Part shown: in pieces, positions 26,075 to 35,175 of the stretch
Position numbering within the stretch: position 1 is the first letter of the stretch
Layout of the letters: each line of letters starts with the position of its first letter
Notes under the pieces: model-generated
Database searches by the model: none
Told to the model about the DNA's origin: nothing
Seen by the model: the letters and a program-made list of their open reading frames with translations, nothing else
Made by a program: the position numbers and the translations under genes
From: Acidobacteriaceae bacterium
GTDB taxonomy: Bacteria; Acidobacteriota; Terriglobia; Terriglobales; Acidobacteriaceae
Assembly (NCBI GenBank): GCA_003152695.1
Contig: PMAT01000093.1
Location: 66,001 to 124,660, forward strand
DNA: 58,660 nt
Direction: 5' to 3'

Positions 26075-27178
26075 TTACGAGTGCTTCTTCGTTCTGTGCT
26101 TCACCACCGATTTGCTTGGTACGACTGCGGCCGGCGCGGGTGCGTTCGTCGCGTTCTCCACGCTACCAGGCGCCGGTGCGCTCTTCGCATTCTCCACGCT
26201 GCCCGGCGCGGCAGCGCTCTTGGGGTTACCGCCTGCGGAATCGGGATTCACGATGACCTGGTGATCAAAACGCAAATCCACGGATTCCAGTTTTTGGAAC
26301 TGCGCTCTCCACTCCTGCACGTGGGCCACGTAGATTTTGAAACGCTCCAGAAAGTTCGACGACCCCAGATGCACCAGCACCGCCCCGTTCGGATCGGTGA
26401 CCGTCGCTTTCACATCGTCAGGATCGGAGAGATCGACATCGCTGAGGTCGCGCGAGTAATGCGCGCCACCGGCATCGAGCTCCTTCATCAACTGAACATA
26501 GATCTTCATGCGCGCGGCGCGCGGCGAGACCGGCTCGCTGTCGGGCATTCCGACCACCACCGGGAAGGAATATTTTGCCTGCTGGCCGGCGGAAGGATCC
26601 ATAATCACCCCGTGGGCGTCAATCAGTTCAATGTGCGAATTGACCTCGACAAATGCGACCGGTGTGCGCTCTTTGACCACAATGTTCAGGCGGTCGGGGA
26701 GCAGCCGCTGCACCGCAGCCGTTTGCACCCAGGGAATTTGCTCCAGTTGGCTCTTGCGTAACTCCAGCGGAACGAAAAAGACGTTACGATTGAGGTCGCT
26801 CGCCATCACTTCCATCACCTGCGAGCGGCTGACATTGCTGTTGCCCGAGACCTGGACGTTGTCGCTGGAATCGATGCGAAAGCGCCACGATCGTGTGGCG
26901 TATTGATGAAGCGTGATCCAGATTAAAGCAATGCTCCCCAGCACCAGGATCAGGATGAGCGCGATCTTGAGACGGCTGGCGGCCTTGCGCGGCAGCGCTC
27001 CCCGGCGCACCGGAACGCGCTTCTGTCCGCGCAAAAATGGCGATTCAGCCTCGTCATCGAGATCGAGCATGCGCGCGTCGAGCGGCGATTCGTCGAAGCC
27101 GCGCAACCGCACCGCGGCATCACTGACCCGCGCTTCGAGTTCGTCTTCCGTGGTTGCTGATGAACTTTTCCGAGCCAT
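26075..27178 (-). CDS. ftsQ: Cell division protein FtsQ
   Basis: 367 residues. A long charged cytoplasmic N-terminus (about 1-65) precedes a single membrane helix (IALILILVLGSIALIWITLH). The POTRA domain follows (FRIDSSDNVQVSGNSNVSRS, about 90-160), then the FtsQ domain with VVKERTPVAFVEV and IDAHGVIMDP. The last 45 residues hold a repeat-rich tail (SAPAPGSVENA repeated, then a basic end), outside the conserved domain. It links the ring to septal wall synthesis. Confidence 0.93.
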   Translation of the reverse strand: MARKSSSATTEDELEARVSDAAVRLRGFDESPLDARMLDLDDEAESPFLRGQKRVPVRRGALPRKAASRLKIALILILVLGSIALIWITLHQYATRSWRFRIDSSDNVQVSGNSNVSRSQVMEVMASDLNRNVFFVPLELRKSQLEQIPWVQTAAVQRLLPDRLNIVVKERTPVAFVEVNSHIELIDAHGVIMDPSAGQQAKYSFPVVVGMPDSEPVSPRAARMKIYVQLMKELDAGGAHYSRDLSDVDLSDPDDVKATVTDPNGAVLVHLGSSNFLERFKIYVAHVQEWRAQFQKLESVDLRFDHQVIVNPDSAGGNPKSAAAPGSVENAKSAPAPGSVENATNAPAPAAVVPSKSVVKHRTKKHS

Positions 27179-27551
27179 GAAAACCGGGTGAAACGCCCAG
27201 AACTTCGGCTATTCGCCTCACTATAACTGTTTTCAGTCAGCTTGCGGAAAGAGAGAATCGGAAGCGGCAGATTCGCCGGCAGACTTGAACCAGAAGAGTA
27301 AACTCACGGCCCCAGCGCCAAGAGTCTGCATGAGAACCTCTGCCGGCCCTACGGGACTCCCACCCTTTTATGCACGTTATCCAGCACTCCGCCTGCGGCT
27401 CCGTGCTGGGCTAAACTCTTTCGCGCCTCCGGCGCTGGATTCTCGTGGGCTCACGTTTAGCCGCGCAGCGGCGACATTTGTGTTAGCCGTGGGCGTAAGC
27501 CCGCGGTTGGGTTCGGAAGCTGTAGCTGAGCCGCGTAGCGGCGGCACCTCT
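27179..27551. repeat. REP-like hairpin cluster between murC and ftsQ
   Basis: In 373 bases, several palindromes follow one another from about 27378: CCAGCACTCCGCC/GGCTCCGTGCTGG-like pair, GCGCCTCCGGCGC, GCCGCGCAGCGGC, CCGTGGGCGTAAGCCCGCGG and GCCGCGTAGCGGC. murB and ddl, which stand at this place in many clusters, are absent. No gene is recognised. Confidence 0.7.
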
Positions 27552-28958
27552 CTATCCCACGCTCTTTGCCGCTCTGCTCTCCAACTCTTCCAGCACCTGC
27601 GGCGCGAGATGAGAAACACTGCCCGCGCCCAGCGTCAGAATCACGTCACCTGGCATCGCCGCGCTCGCCGCCAGCTTCACCGCTTCGGCGAACGAAGAAA
27701 CGTAGAGCGCCGCCTGCCTGCCCACTTCCGTGATGCGGTTCGCCAGTATCTCGCCAGTAATTCCTGGGATAGGCGGCTCATGCGCTGGGTAAATATCGAG
27801 CACGATGACCGAATGCGCGTCGCGGAAGGCGGTTGAAAATTCCTCCAGCAGTAGCAGGGTGCGAGTGTAGCGGTGCGGCTGGAAGATGACATGCACCTTG
27901 CCGAATCCGCACTGTCGCGCCGCCGCCAGAGTGGCGCGAATCTCGGTGGGATGGTGCCCATAATCGTCGACCACGGCAACTCCACCGGCGCTGCCGATCA
28001 TCTGAAAGCGACGATCCACTCCGTTGAAGTTTTCCAGCGCCCGCCGAATGTCCTCGACCGGCACGTCGAGGCCGATCCCCACTGCAATCGCGGCGGTCGC
28101 ATTCCTCGCATTGTGTTCTCCGGGGACGCGCAGACGGAATTCGCCCAAGCTCCTCCCGCGATAGCTGACGTGAAAGCTGCTCAAAGCCGCCGAATCTTTG
28201 CGCGGGCCACAATGCACACTCGAAATCAGAAAGTCGGATTGGTCATGCGTTCCATAAGTCTTGATCCGCCGTTGCACCGCGGGCAGCAGCCGGCGCAGAT
28301 CGTCGTTGTCATTGCAGGCGACAACCATCCCGTAGAAGGGCACCAAATCCATGAACTTCAGGAAAGTCTGCTCCACGTCGGCCATATTGCGATAGCAATC
28401 CATGTGTTCACGGTCGAGGTTGGTGACCACGGCTAGAATCGGCGAAAGTTTCAGGAAGGAGCGATCGCTTTCGTCGGCCTCCGCTACCAGGTATTGCGAT
28501 TTCCCCAGTCGCGCATTGGAGCCCATCGCGTCCACCCGGCCGCCCACGACGACCGTGGGATCGAGGCCGCCCGCAGCCAACACCGCTGCGATCATCGACG
28601 TGGTCGTGGTCTTGCCATGCATACCGGCGACGGCGATGCCGTATTTCAGGCGCATCAACTCCGCCAGCATTTCGGCGCGCTGAATGACCGGAATATGCTG
28701 CTGGTGCGCGGCGACGACTTCGGCATTGTCGCGTGTGATGGCCGAACTGGTAATCACAACCTCGGCGCCAACCACATTTTCCGCGCGATGCTCGCCGCAG
28801 ATCACGGCCCCCATTGCAACCAGGCGTTGCGTGACCGCCGACGGCTTCAGGTCGGAGCCGGACACCTTGTAGCCGAGGTTGAGCAGCACCTCGGCAATGC
28901 CGCTCATACCGATGCCGCCGATTCCGACAAAATGGACGCGCTGGATTTTTGCAAACAT
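27552..28958 (-). CDS. murC: UDP-N-acetylmuramate--L-alanine ligase
   Basis: 468 residues. The Rossmann start is VHFVGIGGIGMSGIAEVL, the ATP-binding P-loop GMHGKTTTTSMIA stands near residue 112, and the later DDYGHHPTEIRATL is the MurC-specific motif. It adds L-Ala to UDP-MurNAc in the cytoplasm. It follows murG after 15 bases. Confidence 0.97.
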   Translation of the reverse strand: MFAKIQRVHFVGIGGIGMSGIAEVLLNLGYKVSGSDLKPSAVTQRLVAMGAVICGEHRAENVVGAEVVITSSAITRDNAEVVAAHQQHIPVIQRAEMLAELMRLKYGIAVAGMHGKTTTTSMIAAVLAAGGLDPTVVVGGRVDAMGSNARLGKSQYLVAEADESDRSFLKLSPILAVVTNLDREHMDCYRNMADVEQTFLKFMDLVPFYGMVVACNDNDDLRRLLPAVQRRIKTYGTHDQSDFLISSVHCGPRKDSAALSSFHVSYRGRSLGEFRLRVPGEHNARNATAAIAVGIGLDVPVEDIRRALENFNGVDRRFQMIGSAGGVAVVDDYGHHPTEIRATLAAARQCGFGKVHVIFQPHRYTRTLLLLEEFSTAFRDAHSVIVLDIYPAHEPPIPGITGEILANRITEVGRQAALYVSSFAEAVKLAASAAMPGDVILTLGAGSVSHLAPQVLEELESRAAKSVG

Positions 28959-28973
28959 GGGAGAGACGAGTCT

Positions 28974-30071
28974 CTAGGCTACAGCGCGCTGGCTTTGGAC
29001 GCCAGCGGCGCGGGCCGCCAGCGCTGCGATCCTGGCGGCTGCGTCGGGATGGGCAAAGTGGCGCGTCGCCTCCGCCATCGCCGCCAAGCGCGGGCGGTCG
29101 CGCAACAGCTCGGCAATCTCACTCACCAGGCGATCGCTGGAAAGTTCCGGCTGCCGTAACAAGCGCGCCGCGCGGCCGTTGGCAAGCGTCGCCGCATTCC
29201 GGGTCTGGTGGTCGTCGGCGGCGGTTGGCAAAGGAACGAAGATCGCAGGTTTACCCGCCGCAGTGATTTCGGCGACCGTGCTGGCCCCCGAACGGCAAAC
29301 CAGCAGGTCGGCGCGGGCGAAAGCGCCTGGCATGTCATCGATGAAAGGCGACACGTCCGCCGAGATCATGGTGCGCAAGTAAACTGCCTGGGCGGGAATG
29401 TAATCTGTCTCGCCGGTCTGATGGATGACGTGGATTCCCGGCACCGCCTCCATCAGTTTTGGCAGAGCGTCCAACACGGCCTGGTTGATGGCATGTGCGC
29501 CTTGGCTGCCTCCGAACACCAGCAGCGTAGGGCGGGCATCCTTGGGACTCATGGGGGAACGCGCTGGAACATGGAAGAACTCCTGCCGCACCGGCACGCC
29601 GGTCACATGACAATTGCGAAAAAAGTGACACGTTGCCTCGAAGTGCACCGCCGCCGCACTCACCATGGGAGCAACCATGCGATTGGCGAAACCGGGGACC
29701 ACGTTGGGCTCGAAGGCAATCGTGGGCACGCTCATCATGGCAGCCGTCAGCATCGCCGGGCCCGACGCATAGCCGCCCACGCCAATCATGACATCGGGCC
29801 GAAATTCGCGGACCAGCTTCGCCGACTCCATGAACGCGCGCGGAAGATCCAGCAAGGTCTTGAGCCGGGTCGCAAGGTCCACGCGATTCAGTGCGCCAAC
29901 CTGGATGAGATGCAGCTCGAATCCCGCCGCCGGAACCAGGCGGGTCTCAATGCCGCGCTGGGTGCCGACAAACAGCACCTCCGCGTGGTAGCGCGAACGC
30001 AACTCCTGCGCGATGGCCAGCGCAGGAATAACATGTCCGCCGGTTCCGCCTCCAGCCATAATCACACGCAT
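28974..30071 (-). CDS. murG: Lipid II synthase MurG (UDP-GlcNAc transferase)
   Basis: 365 residues from ATG 30071, which lies two bases behind the ftsW stop; the frame is open far upstream only because of the base composition of ftsW. The GT-B motifs are [15 protein letters not shown] at the N-terminus, [13 protein letters not shown] (about 95), [11 protein letters not shown] and the [11 protein letters not shown] donor site. It adds GlcNAc to lipid I at the inner face of the membrane. Confidence 0.96.
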   Translation of the reverse strand: MRVIMAGGGTGGHVIPALAIAQELRSRYHAEVLFVGTQRGIETRLVPAAGFELHLIQVGALNRVDLATRLKTLLDLPRAFMESAKLVREFRPDVMIGVGGYASGPAMLTAAMMSVPTIAFEPNVVPGFANRMVAPMVSAAAVHFEATCHFFRNCHVTGVPVRQEFFHVPARSPMSPKDARPTLLVFGGSQGAHAINQAVLDALPKLMEAVPGIHVIHQTGETDYIPAQAVYLRTMISADVSPFIDDMPGAFARADLLVCRSGASTVAEITAAGKPAIFVPLPTAADDHQTRNAATLANGRAARLLRQPELSSDRLVSEIAELLRDRPRLAAMAEATRHFAHPDAAARIAALAARAAGVQSQRAVA

Positions 30072-30073
30072 GG

Positions 30074-31165
30074 CTAGTCCGTCTGTTGGGTGATGTTGAG
30101 TAGCACTCCGACACTGGCCAGAGTGATGAACAGCGAAGAACCGCCGTAGGAGATGAACGGCAGCGGGATTCCCTTGGCCGGCATCATGGCAAGCACCACG
30201 CTGATGTTGAACAGCGCCTGCACCACCACCATCGCGGTGAAGCCGGTCGCCAGAAACTTGCCGAACATGTCTTCGGTGCGAAGCGCGGTCCGGATGCCGC
30301 GATACAGGAAAATTCCGAACAGAGTCACCACCAGTAGCGAGCCCCACAAGCCCATCTCTTCCGCGGTGACGGCGAAGATGAAGTCGGTATGCGGCTCCGG
30401 CAAGTAGAAGAGCTTCTGCTTGCCTTCCATCAGCCCCAAGCCGGTCAGACCTCCGGTGCTGACGGCGATCATCGACTGGATAATGTGGAAGCCTTTGCCC
30501 TGCGGATCCTTGAAGGGATCGAGAAATGCCTGCATGCGCGCCCAGCGCCAAGGCACCCGAACCACTAGAAAGTACAGCGGCAGAAGCGACGCGACGAATG
30601 CGTATCCCAGATATTTCATGTTCATCCCGGCCACGAACAACACGGCGGCGGAGATGGCCAGGCAGGCGATGGCGGTGCCCAGGTCGGGCTCCTTCACGAT
30701 GAGCAGCGCGAACAAGATTACCGGAGCGGCGGCCGGCAGAAGCACGTTCTTCCAGTCGGTGATCTGTTGCCAGCGCGACTCCAGAAAGTACGCGAGATAA
30801 AAAATGATTGCAGGTTTCGCCAGCTCCGATGGCTGCAAGGAGAAGCCGCCAAGCTTGATCCAGCGGTGCGTATTGTGGGAATCGCGAAACAGGAAAACCG
30901 CGATCAGCAGCAGCGATGTAAATCCCAGAAAGGTGAAGACCACCGACGCCCGCCGGTATTTGCGGTAGTCGATGTGCATGATGACGATCATGGCCGCCAG
31001 GCCGGCGCCTGCCCACGCCATTTGCCGCAGCAGGAAGCCGTAAGGCGAGCCGAAGCGCTCCTTCGCCATGACCGCCGAAGCGCTGAAGACCATGATCAGT
31101 CCGATGAAGACGAGCAACAGCGTAACCGTGAACAGCCACTTATCCACGCTGACCCGCTTGGCCAT
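30074..31165 (-). CDS. ftsW: SEDS glycosyltransferase FtsW
   Basis: 363 residues with about ten membrane helices. The SEDS signatures [34 protein letters not shown] and [11 protein letters not shown] are all intact. It polymerises septal glycan with FtsI. It overlaps the murD stop by one base (TAATG), which argues for translational coupling. Confidence 0.96.
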   Translation of the reverse strand: MAKRVSVDKWLFTVTLLLVFIGLIMVFSASAVMAKERFGSPYGFLLRQMAWAGAGLAAMIVIMHIDYRKYRRASVVFTFLGFTSLLLIAVFLFRDSHNTHRWIKLGGFSLQPSELAKPAIIFYLAYFLESRWQQITDWKNVLLPAAAPVILFALLIVKEPDLGTAIACLAISAAVLFVAGMNMKYLGYAFVASLLPLYFLVVRVPWRWARMQAFLDPFKDPQGKGFHIIQSMIAVSTGGLTGLGLMEGKQKLFYLPEPHTDFIFAVTAEEMGLWGSLLVVTLFGIFLYRGIRTALRTEDMFGKFLATGFTAMVVVQALFNISVVLAMMPAKGIPLPFISYGGSSLFITLASVGVLLNITQQTD

Positions 31166-32589
31166 TACTCGTTGCCTCCGCGCGCCGTGCTGCCCACCTG
31201 CTCGCGCTGCTGATCCCGCGATGCCAACTGGCGAACCAGGTCTTTGAAGATTCGTCCGCGGTGTTCGTAGCTGTCAAATTGATCGAAGCTGGCGCAGGCG
31301 GGAGCCAGCAACACCACATCGCCCGCGCTGGCGGCCTCGCTGGCGCGCTTGACCGCAGCCTCCAGCGTCCCGACACTCGCGATCTCAGTTCCTTGTACCT
31401 GCGACTCGATTTTGGCGGCCGCCGCGCCGATGGTGTACACGCGCTTCACTCGCTCCTTGAGCAACGCATTCAGCACACTGTAGTCGCTGCCCTTGTCCTT
31501 GCCGCCCAGAATAAGGTGAATGCGGCCGGGGAACGACTCCAACGCCTTGATGGTCGCGTCCACATTGGTGGCTTTGGAGTCGTTGTAATACTCAACGCCA
31601 CGGACCGTAGCCACAAACTCCAGGCGATGCTCCACCGCTCTGAACTCAGAAACCGCGCGCCGGATTTGTGCCGGCTCGACTCCGGCCAACATTCCGACGC
31701 AGACTGCCGCCAGCACGTTCTCCAGATTGTGCGCGCCCTTCAGCGAAATATCTTTGGCAGGCATGATCTCGCGATTGCCGTGGCTGTCGCGCCAGACGAT
31801 TTGCCCAGCACGGACGAATGCCCCGCTCGCGACTTCCTTCAATCGGCTGAACCAGTACACCGGGGCCTTCGCAGCGGAAGCCATCTCGACGCAAGGCGCG
31901 TTGTCCGCGTTGAGAACGGCAAAATCATTCGCGCCTTGGTTCTCGAAAATTCGAGTCTTGGCGGCGGCGTAATTTTCAAACGAATGATGCCGGTCAAGGT
32001 GATCGGGAGTGACGTTCAACACGACTGCAATGCGAGGGTGAAAGCTCTCGACGGTCTCCAGTTGAAAGCTGCTGATCTCCAGCACCACCCAAGTGTCTCC
32101 GGTGGAACTCTCGACGAAAGTGATCGCCGGCGTTCCTATGTTCCCGCCAACCAGCGCATGACCACCACCAGCTGCAATAATCTCGCCAGCCAGCGCAGTG
32201 GTCGTGGTCTTCCCATTGGAGCCAGTGATGGCGACGATCCGGCCTTTCAGGAAGCGCGCCGCCAGTTCCACTTCGCCGATGACAGGAATGCCCAGTGCAC
32301 GCGCCTGCACCAGTTGGGGAACATCGAAGGGCACGCCCGGACTGATCACGATCAGGTCCTGATCGCGGAAGGTGCGCTCGCCATGCTGCCCGGTTTCGAC
32401 GGTGATGCCATGATCGAGCAGCAGCGGAATCTCGTGACGAAGCTGATCGGGCGACTTGGCGTCGGAGACGGTAACTCGCGCGCCGCGCTTCTCCAGGAAC
32501 AGCGCGCTGGCCACGCCGGACTTGCCCAGCCCCACCACCAGCACGCGTTTGCCGTTGACGTCCATCACAGATTCTGCTCGCGTCGCCAT
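31165..32589 (-). CDS. murD: UDP-MurNAc-L-Ala--D-glutamate ligase
   Basis: 474 residues, or 466 if the second ATG (32565, MDVNGKRVLVVG) is used; neither has a clear ribosome site. Motifs: VLVVGLGKSGVASA at the start, GSNGKTTTTALAGEI near 127, NVTPDHLDRHHSFENY, and a C-terminal LAPACASFDQFDSYEHRG block specific to MurD. It adds D-Glu to the stem peptide. Confidence 0.96.
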   Translation of the reverse strand: MATRAESVMDVNGKRVLVVGLGKSGVASALFLEKRGARVTVSDAKSPDQLRHEIPLLLDHGITVETGQHGERTFRDQDLIVISPGVPFDVPQLVQARALGIPVIGEVELAARFLKGRIVAITGSNGKTTTTALAGEIIAAGGGHALVGGNIGTPAITFVESSTGDTWVVLEISSFQLETVESFHPRIAVVLNVTPDHLDRHHSFENYAAAKTRIFENQGANDFAVLNADNAPCVEMASAAKAPVYWFSRLKEVASGAFVRAGQIVWRDSHGNREIMPAKDISLKGAHNLENVLAAVCVGMLAGVEPAQIRRAVSEFRAVEHRLEFVATVRGVEYYNDSKATNVDATIKALESFPGRIHLILGGKDKGSDYSVLNALLKERVKRVYTIGAAAAKIESQVQGTEIASVGTLEAAVKRASEAASAGDVVLLAPACASFDQFDSYEHRGRIFKDLVRQLASRDQQREQVGSTARGGNE

Positions 32590-32610
32590 TGTGCCACGTT
32601 TGCCGGGCTT

Positions 32611-33747
32611 CTAGCGCAACTTCAAGGTGGTAAGAGCAAAGAGTGCAAACACCAGCGAGGCAATCCAGAAGCGCACAATCACCTTCGACTCGCTCCAGCC
32701 CATCAGCTCAAAATGGTGGTGGATGGGCGCCATCTTGAAAATGCGCTTCCGGCGCAGCTTGTAGGAGCCCACCTGAAGAATGACCGACAGCGCTTCAATC
32801 ACGAAGATGCCGCCGATGAACGGGAGCAGCAGTTCCTGCTTGATGATGACGGCCACGGTCCCAATCGCGCCGCCCAGCGCCAGCGATCCCACATCGCCCA
32901 TGAAGATTTCGGCGGGATGCGCGTTATACCAGAGAAAACCGATGGCGGAACCGACCATCGAGCCGCAGAAGATGGTCACCTCCGAAACCTGCGGCATCTT
33001 GGAAAGCTCAAGGTAATCGGCAAACACGGCGTGGCCGCTGACATACGTGAGGACAGTAAGCGCTCCGGCAGCAATCACGGTGCAGCCAATCGCCAATCCA
33101 TCCAGACCATCGGTGAGATTCACGGCATTGCTGGAGCCCACCAGGATGATGGCCACGAACGCCAGGAACGGCAGAAATGCGAGTGGCGAAAGGTAGCCGT
33201 GATGTAGCCGGCTGATCACCAAATCTGGCCGGAAATGCTTGAGGAAGGGCACGATCAGGCGGGTGGAGTACAGCCCATGGGTTTCCAGGCCAGCGAAAAT
33301 CGCGCCGATCACAAGCGCCGCCAGAAACTGGTACGACAGCTTGGCGCGCGCGGTTAGGCCGAGGTTACGGCGGTGCACCACCTTCAAGTAGTCGTCGGTG
33401 AAGCCGATGGCGCCAAAGGCCAGCGTCGCCAAAACGGCAATCCACACGAAGCGGTTGCTGAGATCGGCCCACAACAAAGTTGGGACAATCATGCCCACCA
33501 CAATGAGCAAGCCGCCCATAGTTGGGGTGCCCGCTTTCTTCAGGTGGTCCTTGGGGCCGTCTTCGCGGATGTACTGGCCGATCTGGAATTCACGCAGGCG
33601 GCGGACCACCGCCGGGCCAATGATCAGGCCGATGAATAGCGCGGTGAGGCTGGCGAACACAGTGCGGAAGGTCAAATAGCGAAAGATTCGGAACGGGCCG
33701 ACATGAAAGACGAGAAAACCCTTCTGGTAGAGCAACCAATAGAGCAA
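32611..33747 (-). CDS. mraY: Phospho-MurNAc-pentapeptide transferase MraY
   Basis: 378 residues with about ten membrane helices. Active-site motifs: FTDDYLKVVHRRN (Asp pair), VNLTDGLDGLAIG, and the HHHFELMGW loop near the C-terminus. It transfers phospho-MurNAc-pentapeptide to undecaprenyl phosphate, giving lipid I. Confidence 0.97.
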   Translation of the reverse strand: MLYWLLYQKGFLVFHVGPFRIFRYLTFRTVFASLTALFIGLIIGPAVVRRLREFQIGQYIREDGPKDHLKKAGTPTMGGLLIVVGMIVPTLLWADLSNRFVWIAVLATLAFGAIGFTDDYLKVVHRRNLGLTARAKLSYQFLAALVIGAIFAGLETHGLYSTRLIVPFLKHFRPDLVISRLHHGYLSPLAFLPFLAFVAIILVGSSNAVNLTDGLDGLAIGCTVIAAGALTVLTYVSGHAVFADYLELSKMPQVSEVTIFCGSMVGSAIGFLWYNAHPAEIFMGDVGSLALGGAIGTVAVIIKQELLLPFIGGIFVIEALSVILQVGSYKLRRKRIFKMAPIHHHFELMGWSESKVIVRFWIASLVFALFALTTLKLR

Positions 33748-33786
33748 ATTCTTCCCCGTTCTGAAAACTATGCAGGAGCTGCAATC

Positions 33787-35175
33787 CTAATGTGCAGCCT
33801 CCGTCGTTTTGCCGACCCAGGCTTCCAGCGCGCGCTCCAGGCGCACTCCGCGTGACGCCTTGAGCAAAACTACATCGCCGCTTTTGACCTCGCGCCGCAA
33901 CCAGTCGGCGGCCTCTTGCGGCGTGTTGACGAACTCCGCGTTCATCCCCGCTTCCAGTGCGGCTTCCACCATCGACTTCGCCAACCCTCGAACTCCCAGC
34001 AGCCTGTCGATTCCGTGCCGCGCCATGTTTTGTCCGGACTCGCGGTGCATGGCGTCAGCCGGCGGACCGAGTTCCAGCATTTCGCCGGCGACTACGATGC
34101 GGCGCCGGGCAGGAATCTGGGCCAGCGACCGCACCATGTTGTCGAGGGCCCTAGGATTGGAATTGTAGCAATCGTTAATGATAGTCGCGCCCGCGTAGCT
34201 GAGGATTTCTCCGCGCTTGTCTCCAGGCGACAGGGTTGCGAGCGACTCGGCAGCCGTTCGCAGCGGCACTCCATACTGCAATCCAACGGCAACCGCCGCC
34301 AGCGCATTGTAGATGCTGTGCTCGCCCAACAGCGGCAGCATAGCCGGGACATGCTCGCCATCCGCCACAATTTCGAACACCGAGCCCAGCGGGCCACGGG
34401 TTTCAACCTTCCGCGCCGATACGTCCGCCGGCTGATGAATTCCCAATCCGAAAGTGACAACTTTCCCGTGGAAGTCACGCCCGAACTGCGAAACGTACTC
34501 ATCGTCAGCATTCAACACCGCGATACCGCCCACGGGAAGCGACGCGATCAGTTCGTACTTGGCACGCGCGATGGCCGCGATCGACTCAAAAAACTCCAAG
34601 TGCACGGGAGCGACCATGGTCACGACACCGCAATCCGGCTGTGCCAGCCTGGCGAGTGCAGTGATCTCGCCGGCGTGCGACATCCCCATCTCGACCACCG
34701 CAACGTCGTGCTCCGGCTCCAGCTTGAGCAATTGCAGCGGCATGCCGAAATGGTTGTTCAGATTGCCTTGCGATTTCAACACCCGATGCTTTGCCGCCAG
34801 TACGTGCGCGATGGCTTCTTTCGTTGTCGTCTTGCCGGCCGACCCAGTCACCGCGATGAGCGGCTTGCCCCACAATCGGCGGACGGCGGCAGCGAGCTTT
34901 TGCAATGCGAGAAGCGGGTCCTCCACCTTCAAAATCTGATTCTTCTGCGTGAACCGCGCGCGCTGGTCGTTCCTAATGACCGCGGCTACCGCGCCCTTCG
35001 CCAGCGCCGCCTCGACAAAGTCATGGCCGTCCAGCCGCTCGCCGCGGACCGCGAAGAACAGATCGCCCGGCAACAAAGTGCGCGAATCGATGGAATAGCC
35101 GCCGGCCACCGCGGCAGAATCAAATTCGCCGGTGGCCTGCATGAATTCGGCGGCGCGTGACAGACTTAGCTTCAT
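33787..35175 (-). CDS. murF: UDP-MurNAc-tripeptide--D-Ala-D-Ala ligase
   Basis: 462 residues from ATG 35175, which overlaps the murE stop by four bases (ATGA). SIDSRTLLPGDLFFAVRGERLDG is the N-terminal substrate domain; GSAGKTTTKEAIAHVL is the P-loop; NDCYNSNPRAL and VAGEMLELG are MurF hallmarks. It adds D-Ala-D-Ala. The ligase that makes this dipeptide (Ddl) is not in the window. Confidence 0.96.
   Translation of the reverse strand: MKLSLSRAAEFMQATGEFDSAAVAGGYSIDSRTLLPGDLFFAVRGERLDGHDFVEAALAKGAVAAVIRNDQRARFTQKNQILKVEDPLLALQKLAAAVRRLWGKPLIAVTGSAGKTTTKEAIAHVLAAKHRVLKSQGNLNNHFGMPLQLLKLEPEHDVAVVEMGMSHAGEITALARLAQPDCGVVTMVAPVHLEFFESIAAIARAKYELIASLPVGGIAVLNADDEYVSQFGRDFHGKVVTFGLGIHQPADVSARKVETRGPLGSVFEIVADGEHVPAMLPLLGEHSIYNALAAVAVGLQYGVPLRTAAESLATLSPGDKRGEILSYAGATIINDCYNSNPRALDNMVRSLAQIPARRRIVVAGEMLELGPPADAMHRESGQNMARHGIDRLLGVRGLAKSMVEAALEAGMNAEFVNTPQEAADWLRREVKSGDVVLLKASRGVRLERALEAWVGKTTEAAH

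Noticed and set aside
23214-26264. A 1016-codon open frame on the plus strand
   Set aside because: It lies antisense to ftsZ and ftsA and its product is His/Arg/Asp-rich without domain sense. Long antisense frames are a by-product of the GC-rich codon usage.
28974-31139. A 721-codon frame that would fuse an unknown domain to MurG
   Set aside because: The upstream half reads through ftsW in the wrong frame. MurG begins at the ATG at 30071, two bases behind the ftsW stop.
31261-33207. A 648-codon plus-strand open frame
   Set aside because: Antisense to murD and mraY, no motif, composition typical of a shadow frame.
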